Under the pieces are notes generated by a model, which saw nothing but the letters and a program-made list of their open reading frames with translations, did no database searches and was not told the DNA's origin. A DNA stretch of 64,000 nucleotides from the NCBI GenBank assembly GCA_017590115.1, contig JAGGNK010007448.1, forward strand, positions 4,628,815-4,692,814. The letters run 5' to 3'. This DNA is from Montifringilla adamsi. Its lineage: Eukaryota > Chordata > Aves > Passeriformes > Passeridae. The translations under genes were made by a program, and so were the position numbers. The stretch's first letter is position 1; each line of letters opens with the position of its first letter. Positions 23,566-35,992 of the stretch are shown piece after piece.

Positions 23566-26500
23566 GTGCAGTGGGCAGAGCTCTGTGCCAGAAGATCTGA
23601 TGAAGCTTTTTATGGAAGTGGTAATTGCTGGCATTGCTGGCAATGAAAGATATTTACCTTGTCCCTGTCACTGCATTACACTGGACAAGGGGACAAGGGT
23701 CAGGCCTTTGGCCACAAGGAGCCTTCAAGCTACTGACACCCTTTGCAACCAAATGTACAAAAACAAATTTTGGCACATTTGTACAAAAAAAAAGGAGTTA
23801 CAAATCATCTTTTCACCTTAACACAGATATCAATTTTCCCTTTCATGGATCACTAGTGTGACAGCTTTTAGAGAATATCAGGATCTGTTTGATGACTCCA
23901 GCTGCCTCCTTGCAGAGGGCATTGCATCTTCCAAGCCATTCTTTAGCAGATGACTGTCCCAGCAGATGGCAGGCTCTTTAGTCCTTTCACTAATGCAAAC
24001 TGGGATGTGGAGCACCTGAAACACTGTAGGTATTACAGCCAGGGTGGTGATTTATGCTGTAGGTGCTTTAACAGCTCCCCAGTGGGCAGGGGGGAACTGG
24101 AAGGTATTTTCAGTCTCTGTTTGAGGCAAACCAAAGAAATATCATACTATTTGTCTTTGAGTGTTCTTTTCTAATTGGAGTTTTTGGAGGCTTTTCTCCC
24201 CACCACCATCTATAAAATGCAGTTTTCCTTGAAACAAGAAATGATGAGTCAATAAATCACTCAGCAAAATAAATATGCAGATCTTTTAGTTATGAATTTT
24301 GCCAGAAATAAACCTTTTGTAATTGATAATTAATGTCCCCAGGATCAATATCTGGCAGAAGAACCTATGGAGGGAGCCTGAATCATCTATGACTACTCAA
24401 GAATGACTGATGCTTTGAAAACAAATCTGAGTAGCTGCCAAGGGTATAAATTACAGCTTTAGACAGGGACCAAAGGGAAATGGGATCTGCTGGTGGCAGT
24501 CCCCAGCCAGTTGGTGTTCCATGAGCACTGACACATCCCTTGGTGCTGTGGAGACAGACACAGAGGGAAAAGTGTTCCTCCAGCTTGGGACTGCAGCACA
24601 CACAATGAGAGAGGGGCCATCAGCAGTCCTGGGAGGGGCTGTAAATGAAATAATGAAGGTACAAAACCCACTGGAGGGGACTGGGAGTGGGAGTTTGGGA
24701 ACTGTTCCTGCATGTGTGGGATTGACTCCAGTCACAAAGCAGTGCCTGCAGAGAGCAGGTTCCTTGTTACACTGTGAATCCAGGGGCAGGGGGGCATGGT
24801 GCACAGAGCAGGCAAAATAATCCAACCCTCCATTCAAGCTTTGAAACTTGGTGGCAAAGTCAGACCTCACTGCTGTCATTATCCTGTCCAGTATTTTTGA
24901 TGGATTTCCATCCTCTGTGTGGGGACATAGATGTTAGATGCACTGTATGTCCATTATATGTCACCTCCTCACTGATCCACATGCATTAAAAGGACAAATG
25001 TAAATAAACAAATTCAGACAGCTCAGGTTATGTGCTGAGAGACAGTTATCATAAAAAGACCAATAAGAAAGTGTAGAAGGATGTTTGACTGCTGGAATGG
25101 CTCATGTTCCCTTTTCATTATTCTTAATAAAAGGAGATGGTTCCGAAAAATTGTGTTTCCTTGGTTATTTTTCCCAGGAGATGGTTTATAAAACACAGAA
25201 TATATAACACACTGTGTTGTGAGAAAATACCTTATTAAGTGAAGATAGTTAGAAAGAAAGAGTAACACAAATGAATGGTAATATTTTTCCCTTTTACACT
25301 TAGTAAAAAGTGCAATAGTTCTTTATATGGATTTAATATCAGTTGCCCTATGAGTGGTGAGAAAAATAATCTCGCAGCCATGGTGTATTCAAGAATATTT
25401 CAAATACTTGTACTGGATCATTAGCAACCAAAAAGACACTGTAAGACTTTTGAGTAGGCAGCAATAGGATATCAATTGTGACATCTGGTAGTGAATAGAA
25501 GTAATTTCTTCTTCTAGTTGTTCGAAGATGTGAGTCTCTAGAAAATCATATAAGGCCACATTTAAAGTTGGTATCTGTGTATGAGCCATTGATTTCTGGT
25601 ATTTAAGGACCAAGTTCAGCAGGGTGCTTCTACAAGAACTTGTATCTTACTGATTGCAGAGCACAGCCCCCTGAACAAGCTATCCCACCTCTGACCTGGC
25701 CCCAGGGTCAGGAGTGCTGCCCCTCCCTGCTGCTGCCTGGAGTGGAGGGTGGGATTCAAGAGAAACCTGACCCAAAAGAACAACCTTTGCCTTGAGACCT
25801 TGGGCTGGGATCCAGCAGCAACCTTACTGAAAAGGTTACATTAATTATTTTCTTTGGGATGGTTTTCCACCGTGGGAATTAGCTCCTAAATTTGTCCAGA
25901 GCCACAAATTTCCCAGTGCAGCCAGCCCACAGCTTCACTCATCATTTGTAATGTAGGTGGTGCCATCCTGAGCCATGGTCTGAAGCACTGAGCAGAGCCA
26001 AGGACAGCTGTGTTAGCCCTGCAGTGCTGCTGGTCAGCATGAGAGCCTCCACACCTCTCCAAATAACTCCATTTTCAAGCCTCTAAGCTGGAAATTCAAG
26101 TGCTCAAGACTTGTGCTGTGGCCAGCACAGACGAGCTGACCCAGGCAATGCAGGTGAGCTGCCTCCTCAGGGTTCTGGCTCTTTTACTGACTAAGCAAGA
26201 AAAACATGGAATTAACCCCTTAATCCAGGCACACCAAGTGCCCCACATTAGCCAAGAATTGGGCAATAAAGCTTTGGGCAATAAATAAAATCCAACCCAC
26301 ATTGCTGTCCGGCTCTGTGCTGGTGCAGTGTTCTCCAGGAGGTGATTTCAGCCAGGGGTCAGTGCCCAGGGGTGCAGCTGCTGCCTGAATGCAGCTGGCC
26401 CCACGAAAGGACAGCATCAGCTGGCACAAGGCTCAGCAGGAGCAGTGACACAGCTGCTGGTGCTGTTTTGTCCCAAATAAAAGGTTTCTGTGCCAGAAAG

Positions 26501-26818
26501 GAGCGTTCTGGGGTGAGAAGCCCACCAGAGCAGGACCCTTCCTGCTTACACAGCCTCCTTCTCCCAGGACAAGCTCTGCCAGCCAGGGAAAAAACCTGAA
26601 CAGCACTGATAAAGCTGTATTGCCTCCACTGGTGCTCTATGACTCTATTCTTCAATAGAAGCCATCCTATTAATTACATTCTTTTTTCCCCCCAAAGATT
26701 TGAGTCGCCTTTAAAAGGAACCTTGCCCTTCTTGCTGCTATCAAAGCATCATCCAGTCATGCCTGTAAAAAACAGCAACAAAACCTGTGGAGGAGAAGAA
26801 TTTTACTTCTTTCTAAAG
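23566..26818. other. Unassigned unique DNA
   Basis: No gene was recognised. The stretch 26170-26640 is G+C-richer and contains two nearby copies of TTGGGCAATAAA (26257-26285), which could be the polyadenylation region of an old LTR. I could not extend this to a convincing element. A 142-codon reverse frame (24879-24451) has no recognisable feature. Confidence 0.45.

Positions 26819-26849
<31 letters not shown>
26819..26849 (+). repeat. Uninterrupted poly-A run of 31
   Basis: Thirty-one consecutive A residues. The sequence upstream (26680-26818) is not recognisable as a gene copy, and no target-site duplication was found, so this is listed as a simple repeat rather than a retrocopy tail. Its length is likely to vary between individuals and between assemblies. 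Confidence 0.95.
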
Positions 26850-26850
<1 letters not shown>

Positions 26851-27933
26851 CATACAGAAGTTTGATTTCCAGGGCAAGACTGGCCCTCTGAAAGAATCCT
26901 TATGGATCCACAGAGTTATAGAGCAGCACCTTCCAAGTTTTCCTTCAGCAGTTGCACTGAAATGTTTTTCAGCCTGAGAGCCACTAACACCCAGGTGATT
27001 CAGAGCTCGCCAACCAGAACTTTTATTTCTTGTCGAGTAACCATATTCCATGAGGCATGGCAAGCAGACCTTAAATTCTCACTCAACTCAAAGGCAAACC
27101 ATTATTCTGTAATTTTGTATGTAAATAAGATGTATTAGGAAATCGCTCAAGCAATTAATTAAACAGCTGTTACAGAATAAGTGATAAAGGAAACAGGGGC
27201 ATGAATATGTGGAATTTTCCTTGCACAGGCATCAGGATGCTTTTATTTATTTATTGCTCGTATAAAAGAGCAGTGCAGGTCCTGCATACCTTGGTGTCAG
27301 CCCTGAGGTCCTCAGGGGGATGTAGCCCCAGGGTGTTGGATCCTGACTTCACTGGTACAGCATGGAATGGGGAATGGAGCTGGTTCAAAAGGGGATGGGG
27401 TCTGTGGTTGTTGCTGACCACCAGCCTGCAGTGCTCTCATTGAAGGAGGGACTTTATTAATTTCCAGAAACAATCTTTTATCTTTGAGAGAAGCAGTGGC
27501 CTGGGAATGATGAGCTGAGCCTAATCCAAAAGGGAACATCAGCCTTGCTGTCTTCACTTGCAGAGACACTTAGATTTTTTTAAGCCCCTTCCGTGTGTTC
27601 CACAGGAAACAGCCTTGGGAGAGTGAAGACCCCCAGCCCTAGCACCAAAGGATGTCCAGGCCTTGGCCACAGCTGAGATCCAGCTGAAAAAATGGAAGGC
27701 AGACAGCAAGGGACAGTCTTGGATTGAGGAGCAAGTGAGACAGGTGAAAGGTTTGAAGAAAAACTGCACCATAGAGATGTGACTAAAACCACAGACAAGG
27801 CCAGAAACTGATTAAAGGCCTCAAGTCTTGCAGATCCTTGCAGGTGGAAAGTAATTTCACTCACCTCCCAGGAGGCACTGGGATCAGTGGGGCAGGACCA
27901 GTCTCTCACAGGCCTTCCCTGGAGCTGGTGCAT
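26850..27933. other. Unassigned unique DNA
   Basis: No gene or repeat was recognised. The 119-codon reverse frame (27939-27580) just reaches the solo LTR that follows and has no motif. Confidence 0.5.
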
Positions 27934-28225
27934 TGTCACCCTGATTTTTTAAGATTTTCTAAGCCTTCTGATGTTTACATTCTTGTAGCAAACTTTTTCA
28001 CACACTTTCTGTAAAGAATTTATTGTTTTGTATTCCTTTATGGAGGAGGAGAAATTTGATGGAGTGTTGGTTGGTCCAGTGTCATTGGAGAGGTGGCACT
28101 GTCACCCTCCAATCCACTGTCACTTTTGGAAATCTATAAATGTTGGAGTCAGAAAATAAACTTCCCTCTTTACCTTGAGAACAGCAGCGTGTTCATGTCG
28201 TGTTTCTTCGTGTTCTATAGTGACA
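27934..28225 (+). mobile_element. Complete solo LTR, forward
   Basis: A 292 bp element has inverted termini TGTCAC...GTGACA. A TATA box CTATAAA lies at 28134-28140 and AATAAA at 28155-28160. The flanks are GTGCAT (27928-27933) and GTGCAC (28226-28231), a 6-base target-site duplication with one mismatch. Six-base duplications are typical of class II (ERVK-like, betaretrovirus-related) elements, so I infer that class. No internal retroviral sequence is present, as expected when the two LTRs of a provirus recombine and leave one. The U5 region resembles songbird LTRs I recall, but I do not assign a family name. Confidence 0.85.
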
Positions 28226-28231
28226 GTGCAC

Positions 28232-31200
28232 TTCTGGAATACATTTCTGAGCTCTAACAAGGAGAAATTGCAGTGCTTGGACACAAAAGGGGAAACACAG
28301 AGAAATGAAGCTCAATGCACATTTTCAGTCTGCTTGTTCTGCTCATCTCCACATCTCTCATTCCTTGCATAGCATTTGGTCTGACTCCTCATCTTGGAAA
28401 CACCTGGGAGGTCTGAGGTACAGGTGTGTTGAGGGTGTCTGCTCCTTTGTGACAGAGCCAAAGCAGCTGAGGGTGCTGCCTATGGTCTCCTGCTCCTGTA
28501 TCATACTCCTGTTGTTCCTCACTGATGGGACAGGTTTCAGACTCGCCTCATGTGTACACATTCACGCCTCTAGGTAGAAAATCACTGTCTTGTTTTGAAC
28601 TGTTCTTGATTCCAGCAGCTTGGCAATGTCTGCCCAACTTCTTCCACGTGCAAGGAGATCAGCCTGAGCCAGTCCTGACGGCAGCTCTGTGGTGGCTGTG
28701 ATCCAGCCCCAGACTGCCCAGACTGCCCAGGATCCACCCAGCCTGTGCGGGTGGGACACACCAATGCCTTGGTGGCATTACAAGGTAGGGAAAGGCTGGG
28801 AGCGAGCAGGGTTAAGGGATTCCTTCTCTGGGGTGTCTCAGAGCCTCCCACAGCCTCTGACTGCTCCCATCCCTGTGTGGGGATGCCAGTGGGGTGGGAC
28901 ACAGGACCCCAGAGCATCCAAAGCAATTTGCACAGCCCTGGGAGCACGATGTGAGTGTGCTCCCAGCCTCATTAACCAGAGCTCACTGTCCCTGCCGAGG
29001 GAAGGATCAGAGCCTTGAAGAGATGAAGGATTGTTCTGGCTAGCCAAGGAAGTAATTTTAATTTGCAACATTCAGCTTCCAACTGCTCAACAACAGCAAG
29101 AGGTTAACAATGTGGAACTGGGGCTTGCTCGGAAGGGACATTTCCCTCCATCACTGTGCACATGGCCCTGTCACTCCTTAGGCAGCTCTTTTCTCCTGCT
29201 GCCCCATCCCAAGCTGAAGGGAACAGCAAAATAAACTGGGTTTGCTCCTCAAGTGTGTAGCAGAATTTTGTCACTATGTTCTGACCTTGTAGCCAAAGAG
29301 TTCTCATTCTGTTGGAAGAGCCAGAGTTCTTTCTCCAGTCCCATGAGATTGTTCTTGGTTTCAACTCATCTTGGGTGAGTTTTTAGATCTTACCTTTCAG
29401 ACTCTGTCACTAAGAGAAGGACACTGGATATTAAATCAACCTGCAGGGGGACAAAGATAATTTTTTTCTGTCCACGCTAGACAATTATTCCAATGGCTGT
29501 CCTAGACATGGCAGATTTAATAACTGTAAATGAAGGACATTTATCTCTGAAACAACTGATTTGATAAAAAATGGTAAAATCAATGAATTCATTACTACAC
29601 AGAGACAGTAATATTTGTAGGGGGAGGGGACACAAGCTTGTGCTGTTATAAATTATTTCAGTCTGGAGGCATTTGGGTGTTCAGGGATGTGTTTCTGTGC
29701 ATGGGAACAGTTGTGTTTGGAATTGCAGGGCTCTCACATGCCATCACCTGTGAGCAAAAAGCCTCTGAAGCACCCATAATTCCTGACCATCCCTGACGGG
29801 CAGAGCTTGTGGGAAATCATATCCAGGAACGAGTCACTCAGCACTTCTTGTCTGAGACAAGGAGCAGGCCTGGGTGAAGATCTCCCAGCTCCTCTGCTCT
29901 GCCCAGCACCAAAGCCAGGACTCACAGACTGCCAGTGGGCAGAAAATGAACCCAGCACCAAACACGCTTTAACAGAGAGACTGATTGATCTGCCTCGGGA
30001 AGGGAGAGCCACTGCAGCAAGATATTCTCACAGAATGTCACTTTCAGGGTACTAGTCAGCATTTCATTTCATAATAGGTCCAGCTTCAAAAGTTTTCTAT
30101 GACCTCTTGAAAATCTGCGATTGTAGAAGTGTAAAATATATTTGTTTCATTTGAAGAATATTTTAAATTAGTATCGGAAAACTCCTGCACAATATTTTGT
30201 TTCCACTTCTGCCCCTGCTGTCTGTATGGGTTTCTATCCTTTATCCTCTAGTCTCTCTTTTTTCCTTCCTGAATTTGCCACTCAAAAGAGAAGAAATCAA
30301 GGAGAAATAATTTCATTAAGTCAATGTATCGTTTAACTTTTTGCATGGTAGTGAAGGAGGCAAGAATAAAATTACTTGTTTCAACAATTCAGTATTATTA
30401 AAGAATTTTCTTTTTGACAGAACAGAAGAATAAGCCGCTTCTTTTGGTGAATTTCTTGGATTATCCAAGCTAGGGTAGATTCTAAAGACTTTCAGCTCCC
30501 ATTGAACATGAAAGGGCTTGCCCCAATTTAATTTACCATTATGTGAGGTTAGAAATGTGTGCAGAAAGTGCCATATAATGTGATCTACCATCTTGAGGCC
30601 TTCCAGCTGTTGGGCTGAACAGAAATTACTCAAAACATTCAGCACAATAAGTTCACTGGGTGTTCAGTGCAAACAGACCCTGGGGGGATTTATGGCCATG
30701 CCTTCCAACTCTTTTATTCTTCCAAAAAGCAGAGGAGGAAAACCCCTCTGTATGTATTAGCAAAAGTCATTTAGCCCTTTGCTCATCACAGCCATGACAC
30801 AGAGCTCCAGCTTGGCAGCTTCTCTCATCTCGTTTTGCTTTCGATCCTGATATTTCTGCATGGGGATTGGGAGAAGAAGCCAGCACAGGATGGGAGAGCT
30901 CCTAGAGTGCCACCCACGGGCTGGGGCCACCTGACACCAGCTGAGGGCCTGTCCCATCATGCTGGGCAGAGAACCAGCAGTGCCCAGCTCCAGCTGAGCC
31001 AATTCACTGCTGTGCTGAGGAACACAGAACTCAGATGCAACAGAAAAATCTGAATAAATCCATGCTGCACTCACCATTCATTTGCCCTAGAAATAACAGC
31101 CTCAGCAGAGCATGGGCTACTGGCAAGAACAGCAAAGCATCCGACATGATAAATAATGTTTACATCCAGAATCCAGATGTCATTTTCCATCCTGTAGCTT

Positions 31201-34200
31201 TGGAAATAATGGCCTGTTACTTCTTATTAAATCAAGGGTAATCCATTCACCTACAGGCCCAACGATAGCTGTCTCTGCTAATCTCCACTCAGGGAGCTAT
31301 ATTCATCAATGGGAGAAGCCTGTGTTTCTAGCAACAACTGGAAGCCAAATGATCTTCAGCAATGGAATTTCAAATATCAATTAGCAGTTCAAACATATGG
31401 ATCTGTCAGCGCAATCCTGCCTGACACAAACCCCAGTTTTCCACCAGTAGTGTGACCTCCTGTGTGCTCAGGCATGCACACCCCAATATTATTCATTTAC
31501 TTCGCAAACCTTTTCTATTTACCAGCAATAAAACCTCAGTGACTCTCTCTTGTGATGATTCACCCCATGCCTACAGCACTTCAGCCAGTTTAATCCTCCT
31601 GTGGATGGAACTTATTTCAAAATTGACCCTGCTTTGAGCTGGTTGCATGACAGGACCCAAACATCCGTTTCAACCCAATTTTTTCTAGGCTTCTATGAGG
31701 CAGTGATGATAACAGCTGTGATTAAAATGGCATGACCTTGAAAAGCAATGGGAAGTTCACTTTGAACGACCTTTATGAAGTTTGGTTTATGTCCTAGGTG
31801 GGTTGAACTACTAACACCCTTGGTTTGACCTGGCTATAATGGCAATGTGCACCTGCCTTCCCTCCTCTTTCTGCCCAGCTGTGAAAAAAAGGTTCCTTTC
31901 CTGTAAAACAAAAATAAAAGGAAATTTAGAAAACAGAGATTAAATACACAAGTGTGCAACCAATTTATTTTGAGATATTTGCACACAGCAAGATCTGGTC
32001 ACATCTACTTTCAGATTCTAGTCCTGCGCTTTGGGGCTTTTGGACTGTAATTGTGTTCAGTCTTCTATTTATACAGTGAATCTATAATGTAATTTCATGA
32101 GGTACTGAGATGCACTGAAAAACATATGAGCACTAAGTTGCTCTGCCTAATCCATATGAAACAGTGCTGGAAATCAGCCTGGTAAACGTGGCAAGAGAAT
32201 GAGCGAGGATTTCATCTGGGGTCTGACACTAATCTAAAAAGGATTATCAAGGAGATAGCCTGAGATACAGAGCACTCGAACAGAGAGGACAAGGAATCCT
32301 ATTGAAATGAATGCACTGGATTGTGAGGGGCTTGTGAACAATTAGCACATGGCCTTCCCACTGACCACAGCAGCAGGAGCTCATCCCCCCCAGCCACTGC
32401 TCAAACCACATTTACTGCTCCAGTCACCAGATTCAAAGAGAGCTTAAGAGAAACAGATGATTTTCCAACATTAGCTTTTAATAGGGACAGCATGTCTGGC
32501 AGGATGAAACGAATGAAAAGCCTTGCTGTTCACAGTTGTAATCCACCCCCTGTCGTCTCGCTGTCATTTCTCCACAAGCTTCACCACTTGTTGCTTTGGG
32601 GAACTCACACGGAGACAAATCCACACCAGGGCACCCAACGCTCCATGTGTGGGGTCCCAACAGGAGGGTCCTGCTGAAGTTCATGCTGGGTGCCAGAGAT
32701 GGTGGTGCTTGTGGCCCCCCTCCTCTGATATCCCTCCTCTGCTTTACTTATATTTTGTTTTTCCTCTTCATATTGTGTTTTTCCTGAGAACAGATCTGTG
32801 AGCACCTGTCTGTGATGGAAAGCAAAGATCAGGCCAGCGAATTATTTAATTGCAGACTTAATTTAAAACACGAGAATTGTTCTTTCTGAAGCAAAAGAAA
32901 TAACCAATTTCTCTCCTTTTGTGGCAGAAATCTAAGAACCTGCTGATTGCCTCAGTCTCATCCGCTTGTCTTCCCCTGACAAATTGAAGGTTTTGTGGAT
33001 TTTGGCCTTTTGAACTATAGGATTTAGTTTCCAAATAGCAGAAAATGTTTTATGGATTGCAGCATGTGTAGAGCAGTGTTCCTGTGTCTCACGTGCCTGA
33101 AGCCAAGCGTTTAGCTGAGATGAAGGCTTCATGGGATGTTTCAGGAACAACCGAGCAAATCCATGCTAATGCCGTGAAAGAACTCTCATCCATCTTCTTA
33201 CTGTTCCCTTTGGGGTTTGGCTACAAATAAATTATGCATGCCATGAACTATTCCTAGGTTAGTGGGGTATCATTTCATGCATGAACAACATAAATGAAGC
33301 CCTTTGGAGGCTGACAGTGCTCCACATGCTCGTGTTCCCTAAAATCCTGAGCATCACACAAGTGCATCCACCTGGAGCACAGCTGCTCCACATGGATGGG
33401 GTGATTCCACTTGTGCACAGGGGGTGGAGAATAGAAAGGCACCCTTGTTAGGCCATTCCATTCCCACTTATTTTTGGTTTTTCCTTCCCATTAAGGCTAA
33501 TAAACTCATGAGCAGAGCGGAGCATCAACTGGAGCAACACTTTTCTGCCTTCCACGAGCTCAAATTCCTCTGCTGATGTTGTTGAGCAGTCCTGTTTCCA
33601 CACATGAACACTCCCATATAACTGTTTTATCAGCATGGTCCAGTGCATGGTTGAGTTAGAAATTTGTGCTGGGTGATGGAGAGCATTCCTTGCTTGAAGT
33701 AAAGTTGTCACAAAAGTATCAAAAACACCTTTTCCCTTTTTGTGCATGCTGTACAACAGAAGCTGTTATGGACCCTGCAAGCATTTATTCATTATAAAGT
33801 CATATTTGATTCAGTGAGACTGGAATGGGTTCCAGTAGGTTAAATATCTCCAAAGTCAAAGTTCCCCCTTTCTGGAGTTCATGCATTTAGTTCACTCAGC
33901 TTTCCAAACATAAAAGTAATCATAACATAATAACATACCCAGGGGATCTGCAAACCTCACTGGGTTGTACTGAACCATCACCCGTCCCTTTCATCCACTG
34001 GAAGATTTGTGCAAAATAGAGAATGTTGTGATAAAAGAGGACAGACCATAAAATAGAGGGCCAAGCCCTCAAGTTGTGTATCATAATAAAGGCAGAAACA
34101 TCACCTAGATTTGGGCCAGCAGAGAATCTAGATCTTTGTACTTGAAATATACGTAAATATTTCAGAGCAATAAAAGTGAAATATGCTCTAGCTGTACTTT

Positions 34201-35889
34201 AAGGAGAGATTTCAGCAAACTTTATGTTTAAATTTCTTGGTTGATTAGCCCACAATGACTTCTAATCGCTTGGGAGAGTTTTTAAAAATCAAACTTGAAT
34301 ATACTCGAGACACAGAAACTGAGAAAGTTGTCTGCAGGTCATGGGGACTAACTTTTCTTTTTTAAGGAGAAAAAAAATCCTCCAGCTCACTTGCAAGCAG
34401 CTATTGCATCCAGTATTGAGGATCTGAAATGAGCAAAGCTAGTTGTTTGAATGAAAGCTCAACACCTCATTTTCCACTCATCTTGCAAAGGATGTGCAGT
34501 CCTGTGGAAAAAGATAGATCAACATTATTGTAAAAATGGGAGTGATAGATAAAAGGAATCTTTCGTGTTTATTTTATTTTTGAGCTGGCCCTTGCAGGTG
34601 GGTGCTTTCTGTGTGTGTTTGAAGATGGGATGTGGATGGATCCTATCAGCCCTCACAGGGGACAGAGCTACTCAGTCAAACTCAGCTCAGCACTGGGCAT
34701 CACCACAACACTGAATTTCCGCCCGTGATATGCCAATTCCATCCCTCACCCTGAGTTTCCCTGCGGCTGAAGTCCCTCATTTCTCCGAAGACCCAACTAC
34801 TCACGAGGCAGGTCAGGTTTTCAGAGGAGGAGAGATAATGCAGCCATTGCTGGGAAAGCTGCCTGCACCCCTGACCACCCAGCTGGAAAATGTAACTAAT
34901 TTTATTCACTGGGGAGTGCTGGGAGGATTAATTGGATTTAGTGGCCACAATGTACTTTACATTGGTTGGGTGGAAGGAGACTGATAAGAGTTGAGGTACA
35001 AATTTCTCAGAGGTGCAAGGAAAAAAGTGGCCAAGGAGGAGGGCAATTATTTAAAGAGTCAGTGAAGCAAGGAAAAGACAATTAGCATTGGTATCACCCT
35101 AATTCACAACAATTTGCAACAATGAGTCTGAGACACTCTTCCCATCAAGGCTAGAATACATAATTTCTTGACCTTATTATAAAATATAATTAAACAAACA
35201 TGAGCAAAAAAGCTGCATGTCCACATGAGTAAAACAGAAAAACTGAAGGACACACAAAGGAACTGAAGGACAACAGTGATTTGGGAGTCCTGGATCTGAA
35301 AGAAAAATACAGCAGGTCTATCAAGCCCTGGGTTTTTCAGTGGAGCCAAACAGGTGACAGAAAATTTGAATCACGCAGCCTTCACTCTATTTTCAGTCCC
35401 TTGGGGGCCTCTTATTTGGACCTGGCCTGTTCTCCTGCATTGCACAGGGGCAGGATTCTCTTTTCCCACTTTCTTGTAGGTTATCTGAGATGTTAACCTC
35501 GAATATCTCCAGCACTGCAGCATGGAACAGACATGAAAGAAGCAGATGGAGCACCAGGGGCAGCAGCATCAATACCCTCTGAGTAGATTACAAGCTGGAG
35601 TGCAGCTGCCACTTCCCTGATCTTTTATCAACCCATAATATTATTAATCACAGAGTTAAAGAAAAGATACTCTGAAAGGAACAAGAGAACAGGCTTCTAA
35701 TGGAATTGTGACTGGTTTATAGCATGGCTATTCTGTCTACTTCTGTAATTTTTTTTTATATTGAGACCCTATTTTGTATAGAACAATTGTTTTAAGCAGT
35801 AGATGGAGCCAGGGTCTTAGGCCAGGTCAGTTTGCAGCACTACAGGTACACCTTGCTGACTGCACCAACTTTAAAAGGTTCCTCTAGGA
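28232..35889. other. Long unassigned stretch
   Basis: About 7.7 kb without a recognised gene or classifiable element. Frames are short. The block 31090-31420 is AT-balanced, free of low-complexity sequence, and has the texture of a conserved non-coding element, but I cannot test conservation. A stretch of about 55 bases at 33640-33700 weakly resembles part of the LTR-like sequence at about 63777-63840. A 13-base repeat 'aactgaaggacac/aac' occurs twice near 35240-35272. Confidence 0.45.
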
Positions 35890-35992
35890 TTTTCTTTTTG
35901 TTTGGGTTTTTTTTTTGTTGTTTTTTTTGTTTTGTTTTGTTTTGGTTTGGTTTTTTTTTTGGTTTGGTTTTTTTTTTTTTTTTTTTTTTTTT
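35890..35992 (+). repeat. T-rich low-complexity tract
   Basis: A run of T blocks separated by single or double G, grading from TTTTG units into 25 consecutive T (35968-35992). The reverse strand reads as lysine-rich frames of 61 and 73 codons, which are artefacts of composition. Confidence 0.95.
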
